From: Planctomycetota bacterium
Lineage (GTDB): Bacteria; Planctomycetota; J058; JAJDCQ01
NCBI GenBank assembly: GCA_029260755.1
Contig: JAJDCQ010000276.1
Location: 1-64,000 of the forward strand
Length of the DNA stretch: 64,000 nucleotides
Direction: 5' to 3'
Below the pieces are notes generated by a model. That model was given only the letters and a program-made list of their open reading frames with translations, was not told where the DNA came from and did no database searches. Positions 23,508-32,307 of the stretch are shown here, in pieces. Within the stretch, counting starts at the first letter, position 1; each line of letters starts with the position of its first letter. Position numbers and translations under genes: made by a program.

Positions 23508-24959
23508 ATGCGACGATTCCTCCTGGCCATTGGGCTGGTCTTCGCCAGCGCGACCTCGAGCGCGCATGCCGCCGAGCCGGTCTCGATCACGATCTTGGGC
23601 CCGAAGAACGCGGTCGAGGGGCTGGATTTCGGATCTGATCCGGAGACTGGCCGGGCCTACGACGCGGTGCACGACACCGAGAACCGGCAGGTCACCGTGA
23701 CGCTCCCCGACGGCCGGAGCCTCACGGCGAACAGCCGGTACACGAGCGTCGACGCCACGCGCGGCTGGGTGACGGGGGTGACGCTGCGCCCTGCGTGGAA
23801 CCATGCGATGAGTCCGGCCGACATGGGCGCCTACGTCGACGCGGCCCTCGGCGCGTTCGGCGCGAAGCTCGACGGGGAGCAGGCGAAGAGGTGGGCCGCG
23901 TGGAAGAAGACGCCATCGCACGAGCTCGAGATGGAGATCGTGATCGGCAACTTCGTCGGCCTCGAGGTCGAGCTGCGACCCGGCGACAAGAACGGCCAGG
24001 CGGTCCAGGTGAAGATCTTCACCGATCCCGGCCACGGCAAGGAGAGCAATCCACCCCCGGGTGAGCCGGCGGTGCTCACCGGCGCCGGGCGCGGCCGAGG
24101 TGTCGCCTTTGCACCCGACGGCAAGACGATCGTCGTCGGCGCGACGTTCTACGAGACGGCGACCGGCGAGGCGGTCGGGAAGGTGAAGCTCGACGGCACC
24201 GCCTCGGTCGGACCGTTCAGTCCGGACGGGAAGCTGATCGCCTACGAGTCGCGCAAGGGCATCCTGCTCGTCGACGCGGCCACCCGCGAGGTCGCCGCGC
24301 CCCTGTCCGATGAGAAACACGAGACCGGCCGGCCGATCGGCTTCTCTCCCGACGGAGAGACCCTCTATGTCCTGAGCAAGCGCGTCGTCGCCTGGTCGGT
24401 CGCCGACCGGAAGGTCGTCCGGGAGTTCGACCCGCCGCAAGGCGAGGTCGCCAGCGCGGCGCTGTCGCCCGACGGCAAGCTGATGGCGCTCGGCAACCGC
24501 CACGGCTCGACCGCCACGCTGTGGGACACGGCGACCGGCAAGCAGGTCGCGAAGCTCCAGCCGGTGACGAAGGGCTTCGAGAGGGGCCAGCACGCCGATC
24601 ACCTTCAGTTCACCCCGGACGGCGGCCGACTGATCGTGAGCGGGTTCATGGGCTCGTTCGCGAGCATCTACGACGTCGCCGGTCGCAAGTTCGTCGGACC
24701 GGTCCAGCTCTCCGGCGGCCAGCACATCACGCTCTCCCCGGACGGCCGCTCCTGGGCCCTCGGCACGTGGCTGACGATGACCGAGCCCAACGGCGTGTAC
24801 GTCCACGACGCGAAGACGCTCGAGATACGCGCTGCGCTGCGACCGTTCTCCGGCGTCTTCCGCGAGGTGGTCTGGTCGCCCGACGGGCGACACCTCGCGG
24901 CTTGGAAGAGCGACGGCGACGTGGTCCTGCTGTTCGAGACGGCGAAGATCACCCGCTGA
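23508..24959 (+). CDS. Secreted WD40-repeat protein
   Basis: 483 aa from ATG 23508, preceded by GGAAGGAG. Residues 1-21 are a signal peptide (RRFLLAIGLVFASATSSAHA). Residues 22-190 are a mixed domain. From about 195 there are propeller blades marked by the SPDG turn (VAFAPDGKTIVVGATF, GFSPDGETLYVLS, ALSPDGKLMALGN, TLSPDGRSWALGTW, VWSPDGRHLAAWKSDGDVVL). It probably acts outside the cytoplasmic membrane as a binding scaffold. It is the first clear host gene to the right of the prophage. Confidence 0.75.
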   Translation: MRRFLLAIGLVFASATSSAHAAEPVSITILGPKNAVEGLDFGSDPETGRAYDAVHDTENRQVTVTLPDGRSLTANSRYTSVDATRGWVTGVTLRPAWNHAMSPADMGAYVDAALGAFGAKLDGEQAKRWAAWKKTPSHELEMEIVIGNFVGLEVELRPGDKNGQAVQVKIFTDPGHGKESNPPPGEPAVLTGAGRGRGVAFAPDGKTIVVGATFYETATGEAVGKVKLDGTASVGPFSPDGKLIAYESRKGILLVDAATREVAAPLSDEKHETGRPIGFSPDGETLYVLSKRVVAWSVADRKVVREFDPPQGEVASAALSPDGKLMALGNRHGSTATLWDTATGKQVAKLQPVTKGFERGQHADHLQFTPDGGRLIVSGFMGSFASIYDVAGRKFVGPVQLSGGQHITLSPDGRSWALGTWLTMTEPNGVYVHDAKTLEIRAALRPFSGVFREVVWSPDGRHLAAWKSDGDVVLLFETAKITR

Positions 24960-25014
24960 ACGCGGAATCCGACGCTCTGGCCCTTCGGGCAATGTCGGTC
25001 GTTCGCCGGAGCGG

Positions 25015-25989
25015 CTACGGGACCGCCGGCTCTTCTCCGGCGACGATGACGCGGTCCCTTCCCTGGGTCTTCGCCTCGTAGAGGGCGCGGTCGGCGCTCT
25101 CCACGAGCGTCCGGGCGGGCGCCGCCGCGCGGCACTCCGCCACCCCGGCGCTCACGGTGATCGGCCTTCCGGCGTCGACGGTCTTCGCCGCGGCCCTGAT
25201 CCTCTCGGCGACCTGGCCCGCCTCCTGGGCGTCCGCCATCGGGAGGATGACGGCCAGCTCGTCCCCTCCGTAGCGACAGCAGATGTCGGCCTCCCTCACG
25301 GCCCGCGCGATGCGTACGGCCAGCTCCCGAAGGACGCGGTCGCCCTCGAGGTGGCCGCAGGCGTCGTTCAGGTCCTTGAACCGGTCGACGTCGACCAGGA
25401 TCAGCGACACGACCGTGCCGTGCCGGATGCATCGCCTCAGCTCCAGGTCGAGCATCTCGTAGAAGCTCGTGTGATTGAAGAGCCCCGTCTGTCCGTCGCG
25501 CATCGAGCGGCTCACGATCTCCGCGATGTGCCCCTCGCCGACCAGCGTGGGCGAGCGGAGGTCGCTCTCCGGGCCGACGAGGTAGTCGAGGGCCGCCACG
25601 ATGACGGGCGCGTTCCGACCCAGCAGGCGCGACATCGTCGCCTTGTGCCGGAGGATGTCCTCCCAGAGCACCCGGGCCACGACCGGCGCGAAGTGATGGT
25701 GGGTGATCGCGTACAGGACGTCGGAGAAGAAGCGGTCCCCGCGCCGGTCCTGGATCTCGGTGAGGACCACGTCCTCGATGGCCGTCCGCGGTCGGTCCCC
25801 GGCCAGGGCCGAGACGAGCTCCACCGACACCGCGTCGTGCGCGAGGATTCCCCGCAGGCGGTCCCCGTCGGTCTCGTCCCGCCCCGACTCGGCCGCCGCG
25901 CCCTCGGCCGCCTCGACCTCGACTGCCTCGCCCTCGGCGCCGCTCTCGGGGCATCGCTCGGCGCCGGCAGAACCGCCGGACGATGTCAC
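25015..25989 (-). CDS. Diguanylate cyclase (GGDEF domain, GGDEL variant)
   Basis: 324 aa using GTG 25989; the upstream in-frame extension overlaps the neighbouring gene and is low-complexity. The N-terminal 35 residues are Glu/Ala-rich, and a helical region follows. Residues about 160-320 are a GGDEF domain: DGQTGLFNHTSFYEML, SLILVDVDRFKDLND, then RYGGDELAVILP at about 240, and ALYEAKTQGRD at the end. It would make cyclic di-GMP from GTP. The last signature residue is Leu instead of Phe, a position that tolerates change in some active enzymes. No inhibitory RxxD was noted five residues upstream. Confidence 0.8.
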   Translation of the reverse strand: MTSSGGSAGAERCPESGAEGEAVEVEAAEGAAAESGRDETDGDRLRGILAHDAVSVELVSALAGDRPRTAIEDVVLTEIQDRRGDRFFSDVLYAITHHHFAPVVARVLWEDILRHKATMSRLLGRNAPVIVAALDYLVGPESDLRSPTLVGEGHIAEIVSRSMRDGQTGLFNHTSFYEMLDLELRRCIRHGTVVSLILVDVDRFKDLNDACGHLEGDRVLRELAVRIARAVREADICCRYGGDELAVILPMADAQEAGQVAERIRAAAKTVDAGRPITVSAGVAECRAAAPARTLVESADRALYEAKTQGRDRVIVAGEEPAVP

Positions 25990-26017
25990 GGCGAGGCCCC
26001 GAATCGCAGTCGCACCC

Positions 26018-26368
26018 TCAGCTCTCTCCGCCGAGCTCGAGCTCGAAGGCGCTGTCGGGGTCGAGGTGATCGAGGAGGTCCCGATCGTTCGGTGGCAGGA
26101 ACGCGCGCTTCGCCTCATCGAACATGGACTTCGCTCTGAAGAGGTCGACCATCCGGTGGGCGAGCATGGCGCCCTGGAGGAACCCGAGCCACCGGTGGAG
26201 CTTCACCTCTGGCCAGTTCGAGGCGTGGCGCTCGATCCGGTCGCACATCCAGAGCAGGTGGGCCGGCCGCAGATCGGCCGGCAGGCCCGACTCTTCCACG
26301 GGGGCCGCCTCGATGATCTCGCGGCACTTCTGCGCCATGGCGGCGATCAGGTCGCTCCTCGAGTTCAT
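26018..26368 (-). CDS. Conserved-looking hypothetical protein
   Basis: 116 aa from ATG 26368. Largely helical, with LLWMCDRIERHASNWPEVKL, RWLGFLQGAMLAHRMVDLFR and an acidic C-terminus. The pattern of a helical bundle with internal Trp/His suggests a small cytoplasmic protein; no domain is recognised. It ends 28 bp before the cyclase start and is likely cotranscribed with it and with the small gene upstream. Confidence 0.6.
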   Translation of the reverse strand: MNSRSDLIAAMAQKCREIIEAAPVEESGLPADLRPAHLLWMCDRIERHASNWPEVKLHRWLGFLQGAMLAHRMVDLFRAKSMFDEAKRAFLPPNDRDLLDHLDPDSAFELELGGES

Positions 26369-26417
26369 CGCTCGCTCGTCTCCGGTCTCGAGGCGCGAGA
26401 GGCTGACGTCGTCAGCC

Positions 26418-26603
26418 TCAAGCCTTGCCCGGGTCCACCTGATGCATCTGATGCTTGCGGGCGAGGTCGTCGACCTCGGCGAGCGTCGCCTTCGCATGCT
26501 CGGTGAGGCGGCCGGCGTCGAACAGCTTCACCGACCACGTCTGCCCTCCGTCGTCACTCCTCGCCTCGATGCTCCTCTTGTCGCCTCGGTATTTGCGTCG
26601 CAA
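26418..26603 (-). CDS. Small hypothetical protein
   Basis: 61 aa. The TTG start at 26603 is preferred because AGGAG sits 7 nt upstream; the ATG at 26651 would add a low-quality extension. The product has a basic N-terminus and a short beta segment (SDDGGQTWSVKLF), then a helix (HAKATLAEVDDLARKHQMHQ). A TACAAT box (26678-26683, minus strand) could be its -10 element. No family is recognised. Confidence 0.5.
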   Translation of the reverse strand: MRRKYRGDKRSIEARSDDGGQTWSVKLFDAGRLTEHAKATLAEVDDLARKHQMHQVDPGKA

Positions 26604-26887
26604 TGCGGAACTCCTCGGAGGGGATACTCGCGGGAGAAGCCCCGCGGGCACGCCGGGCTCGACCCGGGCGTCTCGTCATTGTAGTCGATCGGCGACCACG
26701 ACCCCGGCCTGATCCGGGCCCGCCGGGTCATTTCTCGGTCATGAGACCGTCCGTAACCTCGACGACGCGCCTGCGGCGCCCGGCGCCTCGCACCCGCTCG
26801 GGCCGGCCTCATTGATCTTTCTCCGGGGACCGTGTTCGGATGGCCGGCTGGTCGAGCGGGCGCCCGGCGCGCCCCGTGAGGTGATTC

Positions 26888-27721
26888 ATGCGACGGATCG
26901 GTATCGGTCGGATCGGGCTGGCTCTCGGTCTCGGGATGGTCGTCGGGGGCGTCGTCGCCCCGGCTCCGGTCGCGGCTCAGGATGGGCCGACCGAGCGGCT
27001 CGAGGGCTCTCCTCGGCATGGGGAGTGGGTCGAGGTGAAGCGGGGCGAGCGCGTGATTCATGCGTTCGTCGTCTATCCGGAGGCCTCGGAGAAGGCTCCG
27101 GTCGTCCTCGTCATCCACGAGAACCGTGGCCTGAACGACTGGGCCCGGTCCGTCGCGGACCAGCTCGCGGAGCGGGGGGTGATCGCGATCGCCCCCGATC
27201 TGCTCTCGGGCGCGGGCCCCGACGGGGGCAAGACGAGCGACTTCGAGAGCTCCGATGCGGCCCGGACGGCGATCTACGCCCTCGACCCGGATCAGGTCAC
27301 CGACGATCTCGACGCGGTCGCCGATTTCGGTCTCGCCCTCCCCGCCGCGAACGGCAAGCTCGCCGTCGCGGGCTTCTGCTGGGGCGGCTCGCAGTCGTTC
27401 CGTTTCGCGACGAACCGTGCGGACCTCGGCGCCGCGTTCGTCTTCTACGGCACCGGCCCCGACGATGCGGATGCGATCGGGCGCATCGCTTGCCCCGTCT
27501 ACGGCTTCTACGGCGGGGCGGATGCGCGCGTCAATGCGACCATCCCGAGGTCGACCGAGCTCATGGCGGCCGCGGGCAAGACCTACGACCCGGTCACCTA
27601 CGACGGCGCGGGCCACGCCTTCATGCGCCGCGGCGAGGCCTCCGATGCGAGCGAGGCGAACCGGGCGGCGCACGACGCGGCGTGGAAGAGGTGGGCGGGC
27701 CTCCTGGCGAAGCTCCGCTGA
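26888..27721 (+). CDS. Secreted dienelactone hydrolase family protein
   Basis: 277 aa with a signal peptide (residues about 1-31, ending PVAAQ). The DLH features are all present: VVLVIHENRGLNDWAR, the nucleophile elbow GFCWGG with Cys in place of Ser, PVYGFYGGADARV supplying the catalytic Asp, and GAGHAFMRR supplying His. Dienelactone hydrolases open lactone rings in aromatic degradation, but secreted members often have other ester substrates. It is a monocistronic gene, and its promoter could not be placed with confidence. Confidence 0.85.
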   Translation: MRRIGIGRIGLALGLGMVVGGVVAPAPVAAQDGPTERLEGSPRHGEWVEVKRGERVIHAFVVYPEASEKAPVVLVIHENRGLNDWARSVADQLAERGVIAIAPDLLSGAGPDGGKTSDFESSDAARTAIYALDPDQVTDDLDAVADFGLALPAANGKLAVAGFCWGGSQSFRFATNRADLGAAFVFYGTGPDDADAIGRIACPVYGFYGGADARVNATIPRSTELMAAAGKTYDPVTYDGAGHAFMRRGEASDASEANRAAHDAAWKRWAGLLAKLR

Positions 27722-27760
27722 GACTGACCTGACCGCTCACGGGTCGAGATCCTCGGGCCT

Positions 27761-29737
27761 CTAGCCTCCCTTTCCCGACCCCGCCGCGGGCGCTCGCTCG
27801 GGGAGCAGGATCGGCTTCGGGGGCTCTGGGAGCGCCTCGGTCGTCGGCACCGCGACGCCGGCCGCCTCGAGGATCGCGATCGCCTCCCGAGCCGCAGCGC
27901 GGACGCGGTCGACCGGATCGCGATCGGCGAGCGCGCGCAGCGGCAGGCCGGCGGCCTCGGCATGGGGTCCGAGCTTCGCGAGGGTCCGGGCGGCGTCGAC
28001 GCGCGTGTTCGGATAGTCGTCCTCGAGGGCTCCGATCAGCGGCCCCGCGGCTCCGCGCGCCGCGTCGCCGAGCTCGGCGAGCATGCGGGCGGACCCGGCC
28101 CGCAGACTCGGGTCCCGGGGATCGCCGAGCGCCAGGACGAGCAGGTCGACGAGGTCCTCGTCGCTCCGTCCGGTCGCGACGGCCGCGTGGAGCAGCGCCG
28201 AGCAATCGCGCGGGCCCGCCTTCCGGATGGCCTCGCGCACGACCGGCCACGCATGCCTCCAGCCCGCCTCGCCGCATTGAAGGACCGCCGCGGCCACTCG
28301 CGGCTTTCGTGTCCGCTTCGCCAGCGCGACCACGCTCTCGATCACCTCCGGATCGACCGCGTCGCCCATCGCTCCGATCGCGCGGACGATCGCGAAGAGC
28401 GCCCGCGCGTCGCTCTGGTGCTTCTCGGCGAGCGCGGCGAGCGTCGGGGCCGCCTTGGCGGCGTCCTTCCCGATGCCGCCGAGCGCAGCGATGGCCGCGG
28501 CGCGCGGCCCGGCGTCATCTCCTTCGCACCACCGGAGCAGCGTCGGGACCGCCTCGCGCGCCTCGGCGCCGATGCCGCCGAGGGCGCGGGCCGCCCCGAC
28601 CCGCAGCCCCCGGTCGTCTCCCTCGATCACGCGCCGCAGCGCCGGGACCGCCTCGGCCGATCCGATCAGGCCGAGGGCGCGGACGATCGCGAAGCGGTCT
28701 CGCGCGTCGGCCCCGTCGGCGTGGAGCAGCTCGACGAGCCGCGGGACGGCGACGACGGCCGCGCCGCGGAGCCGGCCGAGCGCCCCGATCGCGGCCAACC
28801 GCTCTTCGGCGACCTCGAGGCGGCCGAGAAGCGGGGCGATCGCCTCCTCGGGAACGATGCCGATCCTCGACAGCGCGCCGACCGCCTTCCCCCGCACGCG
28901 CGCGTCGTCGTCGGCCACCGCGCGGGCGAGCTCGGGTGCGGCCGACGCCGCCCGCTCCTCGCACCAGCCGAGCGACTCGGCCGCCCGCGCTCGTAGCTCC
29001 GGCGTCTCCTCCTCGGCGAGGGCGACGACGAGGGCGTCGACCGCTCTCTTCGTCTTCACGTACCCCAGCCCCTGGAGGGCGAGCCCTCGCAGATCGGGGT
29101 CGTCGCCGGCGGCGGCCGCCGCGAGGAAGGTCGCCTCGGTGGCCTCACCGAGCTCCGAGAGGGATGGGAACACGATCGGCCGCAACCCGTGGCGGTTCTC
29201 GATGAAGATCTTCCCGAGCGGCTCCGCGGCCGGGGTCGCCTGGAAGCTCATGGCGCGGACCACCTCGATGAGCTTCCAGAGCTCCTCCTTGCTCAGGTCA
29301 TCCCGCGCGAGCAACGCCGCGACCGGCCGGGCCGCCTCGTCGGTCCAGCGGCTCAGGTCCGCCAGCGTCAGCAGAAGCGCCTGACGCTTGGCCGGATCTT
29401 CGGTCCGGTCGAGCAGCTCGGCCACCGGGTCGATCGCCGCCCGTCCCATCCTCGCCAGGGCGGGTCGAACGACCCGCTCCCACTGCGCCGCATCCGCGTC
29501 GGCGTAGACCTCGACCACCGCCGTCGCCGCCGGCCCGGCGGCGGGCCCGAGCTTCGAGAGGCCGGCCAGGGCGGAGCGGCGCGTCCGCTCCTCGACGAGC
29601 CGGCCGACGAGCGCTCGGAGCTGCTCGCGGTCCGCATCCCCGCGACCCATCTGCGCGCGCGCGGGAGATGCCACGAGCGCCTGGGCAAGGCCGACAGCGA
29701 CGAGGGCGCAGAGCGCGAGCGTGGGGGCACGAGTCAT
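27761..29737 (-). CDS. Secreted HEAT-repeat protein
   Basis: 658 aa from ATG 29737 (GGAGG upstream) with a signal peptide (APTLALCALVAVGLAQALVA). The rest is about fifteen HEAT/PBS-lyase-type repeats of 35-40 residues, each with two helices and an AARALGGIG or ARTLAKLG core. The Pro/Lys-rich tail is unstructured. Such solenoids bind proteins; periplasmic members are frequent in planctomycetes and myxobacteria. It is followed on the right by a small basic protein gene. Confidence 0.8.
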   Translation of the reverse strand: MTRAPTLALCALVAVGLAQALVASPARAQMGRGDADREQLRALVGRLVEERTRRSALAGLSKLGPAAGPAATAVVEVYADADAAQWERVVRPALARMGRAAIDPVAELLDRTEDPAKRQALLLTLADLSRWTDEAARPVAALLARDDLSKEELWKLIEVVRAMSFQATPAAEPLGKIFIENRHGLRPIVFPSLSELGEATEATFLAAAAAGDDPDLRGLALQGLGYVKTKRAVDALVVALAEEETPELRARAAESLGWCEERAASAAPELARAVADDDARVRGKAVGALSRIGIVPEEAIAPLLGRLEVAEERLAAIGALGRLRGAAVVAVPRLVELLHADGADARDRFAIVRALGLIGSAEAVPALRRVIEGDDRGLRVGAARALGGIGAEAREAVPTLLRWCEGDDAGPRAAAIAALGGIGKDAAKAAPTLAALAEKHQSDARALFAIVRAIGAMGDAVDPEVIESVVALAKRTRKPRVAAAVLQCGEAGWRHAWPVVREAIRKAGPRDCSALLHAAVATGRSDEDLVDLLVLALGDPRDPSLRAGSARMLAELGDAARGAAGPLIGALEDDYPNTRVDAARTLAKLGPHAEAAGLPLRALADRDPVDRVRAAAREAIAILEAAGVAVPTTEALPEPPKPILLPERAPAAGSGKGG

Positions 29738-29757
29738 GACGAGAGACACCTCCGAGG

Positions 29758-30066
29758 CTAGGAGGGCGTGAGCCGGGCGAAGGTGACCTCGGCGGGCTCG
29801 CTGCCGGTGTTGTCGAGCCGGATGCTTCCCGACTCGATGTAGAGCCCGAGCCTCGGCGTCAGGGCGACGCCGCCGCCCCCGGCCAGGTCCTGGACCGTCA
29901 CGCTCGCCTCGTCGGTCAGCAGCTCGACGTGGTAGGTGGCGGCGTGGGCCGCCCCGCCGAGGACGACGATGCGGTTCTCGCCGGGTGCGAGCTCGTGCGT
30001 CCGTCGCTGGGTCGGCGCTCTGGTCTTCGCCGGCGCTCTCTTGGCCGCCGCTTTTCTTGGCGTCAT
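29758..30066 (-). CDS. Small basic protein with beta domain
   Basis: 102 aa, ATG 30066 behind CGAGGAG. Residues 1-22 are Lys/Arg/Ala/Pro-rich, like a nucleic-acid-binding tail. Residues 27-100 are a beta sandwich-like domain (NRIVVLGGAAHAATYHVELL; GLYIESGSIRLDNTGSEPAE). It ends 21 bp before the HEAT protein start and may share its operon. No family is recognised. Confidence 0.55.
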   Translation of the reverse strand: MTPRKAAAKRAPAKTRAPTQRRTHELAPGENRIVVLGGAAHAATYHVELLTDEASVTVQDLAGGGGVALTPRLGLYIESGSIRLDNTGSEPAEVTFARLTPS

Positions 30067-30268
30067 CGCTCGCTCCTCGGAGAGGGTGGTTGGAATGCGG
30101 CCGAGACTACATCCGCTCCGTTCGGCGCGTCCATGGGGCTCGGACGCGTGGTGATTCGACAGGGGCCAGCAGGCCGACCACCTTCAGCTCACCCCAGGAG
30201 GTCATCCCCGACGACGGCTTCCGCGCTGCGCACCACGCCTGGCGTCGAGCTCTCTCATGCACCTCGAT

Positions 30269-30988
30269 CTAGATCCCGCCGTTGACCGCGACGACGCGGC
30301 CGTTCACGTAGCTGTTCTCGAGGGCCAGCCACGTGATGACGCGCGCCGCCTCGGCGGGCGTGCCGGCGCGGCGCAACGCGCTGAAGCGGAGGTAGTCTTC
30401 GCGGAGGCTCTTGTCGAGGCCGTCGCTGAGCCCTCCCTCGAGCAACCCGAGCGAGACGACGTTCACCCGGATGCCCTGCGGACCGAGCTCCTTGGCGAGC
30501 GCCATCGTCATGGCGGAGAGCATGCCCTGGCTCGCGGCGAACGCCACGGGGAGCGGCAGGGACTGGGCGCGATCGAGGGCGCCGACGAGGACGACGTCGC
30601 CACCTCCTGCCTTCGCCATGCCCGGCGCGAGCGCCTGCGCGGCCACGAGCGCGGAGTGCGCGTTCACCTCGTGCACCTCCCGCCACGCCTCGTCGGTGAG
30701 CTCCTCGATCGAGGCCGTCCCTCCCGTGATCGCGGCGGCGTGGACGAACAGGTCGGGCGTCCGCCCGTCCTCATCCTCGATGCGAGCGACGAGCCCGCGG
30801 ACCGCCGCCGGGTCGCGGAGGTCGAGCGCCTCCGCTCGGGACGACTCCTCGCGCGCCAGCTCCGAGGCGAGCTCGCGGTTCTCGTGGAACGTGAAGACGG
30901 TCCGGACATCGGCGGCGACGAGCGACCGGACGACCTCGCGGCCGACCGCCCCCGTCCCACCCGTCACCAGGGCTAGGCGATCCGACAC
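30269..30988 (-). CDS. SDR-family protein with degenerate catalytic site
   Basis: 239 aa. The Rossmann motif TGGTGAVG is intact near the N-terminus, as is the NAG-equivalent segment VHAAAITGG. At the active site the usual Ser is replaced (VLVGALD), and the YxxxK motif reads FAASQ near residue 150, so Tyr and Lys are Phe and Gln. The protein can probably bind NAD(P) but is unlikely to be an oxidoreductase. Its start overlaps the aminotransferase gene by 16 bp, making it the last gene of a four-gene operon. It might serve as a partner or regulatory subunit of the active SDR encoded two genes upstream. Confidence 0.75.
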   Translation of the reverse strand: MSDRLALVTGGTGAVGREVVRSLVAADVRTVFTFHENRELASELAREESSRAEALDLRDPAAVRGLVARIEDEDGRTPDLFVHAAAITGGTASIEELTDEAWREVHEVNAHSALVAAQALAPGMAKAGGGDVVLVGALDRAQSLPLPVAFAASQGMLSAMTMALAKELGPQGIRVNVVSLGLLEGGLSDGLDKSLREDYLRFSALRRAGTPAEAARVITWLALENSYVNGRVVAVNGGI

Positions 30989-32307
30989 AGCTTCTCGAGC
31001 TCCTCATGGATGGCGCGGACGAGCTCCGCGAGCCGCTCCTCGGGGATGTCGTAGCGCGGCTGAAGCCGCATCACGCTCCAGTCGTGTCCGCACGGGTAGC
31101 AGAAGAAGCCGCGCCGGTAGAGGCGATGGGCCAGCAGCGAGGCGATCGCCGCCTTGCCCTCGAGCCCGGGCAGCTCGAAGTGCTCGAAGGTCAGCCAGGG
31201 GTGATCGGACTCGGTCAGGGCGATGCCCAGCAGGAACCCGGCGCCCCGGATCTCGCGGAAGAGCGAGAGGCCCTCGAGGGCGCCCGCGAACTCGCCCCGA
31301 AGCCACGCGCCGGTCGTCGCGATCCGCTCGATCGTCTCGTCGGTGAGCAGCTCGAGGGCGGCCAGCGCGGCGACGCATCCCACCCCGTTCATTCCCATCG
31401 TCTCGTTGTGCGCCTCGCCGGCGGCGATGCTCGACCCGTAGGCCTTCATGAAGAGCTCGCGGCTCGTGAGCATGACCGAGACGGGAACCAGCCCGCCGCC
31501 CAGGTGCTTCGCCATGATCACGGCGTCGGGGCGACGAGGCCAGTCGTGGGTGGCGAGGATTCCACGCCCCGTTCGGCCCATCCCCGTCTGCACCTCGTCG
31601 GCGACGAGGAGAGTCCCGTGGCGCTCGGTCAGCTCGCAGAGCGCCTCGATGAACGGCTCGGGGAGCGCGCGCACGCCGCCCTCGCCCTGGATGGGCTCGA
31701 CGACGACGGCCGCCACGTCGCCCGGCGCGAGCGCCCGGGCGAGCGCATCGACGTCGCCGAACGGGATGGTCTCCGCGCCGGGGAGGTGCGGACCGAATGG
31801 CTCGCGGAGGAAGCCTTCCCCCATGAGCGAGACGCTTCCGAAGGTGCAGCCGTGATACGCCCCCGAGAGCCCGACCAGGCGCGGGCGCCGCGTCAGCGCC
31901 CGGCTCAGCTTGAGGGCCGCCTCGACCGCGCCGCTTCCCGTGCACGCCAGGTAGGTGTTGTCGTAGCCCGTCCGCTCGAAGAGGCGTCGCCCGAGCCGCC
32001 CGGCGAACGGGTTCACCCGGGTGGGGAACCAGGACGGGGCGTCCGACTCGAGGAACGCGCGCACGGCGGCGGCGATCGCCGGGTGGCGATGACCGAACGC
32101 CTGCGTCCCGTGGAAGTCCTCGATCTCGCCACCCTGGCGGTCGACGAGCGCGCCGGCGTTCGTGCCGACGAGCTTGACCGGCTCGCCGGCGAGGCCCGCC
32201 CGCTGCGAGACGATCGGGTTCACGTAGGCGCGATGCTCGTCGAAGCCGGTGCGGAGGATATCCTCGACCGTGTCGGCCGCCTCTCGGCGCAGCAGCTCCT
32301 CCGCCAT
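30973..32307 (-). CDS. Class III PLP-dependent aminotransferase
   Basis: 444 aa from ATG 32307, sharing bases with the stop of the upstream SDR (TGATG). The fold-type I landmarks are clear: GTQAFGHRHPAIAAAV, TGSGAVEAALKLSR for phosphate binding, AYHGCTFGSV, VEPIQGEGG, ADEVQTGMGRTG with the pyridine-binding Asp, and MAKHLGGG with the Schiff-base Lys at about residue 264. Family members transfer amino groups from omega-amino acids or amines to keto acids or aldehydes. Operon context suggests amination of an acyl-derived or modified intermediate. Confidence 0.85.
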   Translation of the reverse strand: MAEELLRREAADTVEDILRTGFDEHRAYVNPIVSQRAGLAGEPVKLVGTNAGALVDRQGGEIEDFHGTQAFGHRHPAIAAAVRAFLESDAPSWFPTRVNPFAGRLGRRLFERTGYDNTYLACTGSGAVEAALKLSRALTRRPRLVGLSGAYHGCTFGSVSLMGEGFLREPFGPHLPGAETIPFGDVDALARALAPGDVAAVVVEPIQGEGGVRALPEPFIEALCELTERHGTLLVADEVQTGMGRTGRGILATHDWPRRPDAVIMAKHLGGGLVPVSVMLTSRELFMKAYGSSIAAGEAHNETMGMNGVGCVAALAALELLTDETIERIATTGAWLRGEFAGALEGLSLFREIRGAGFLLGIALTESDHPWLTFEHFELPGLEGKAAIASLLAHRLYRRGFFCYPCGHDWSVMRLQPRYDIPEERLAELVRAIHEELEKLCRIA

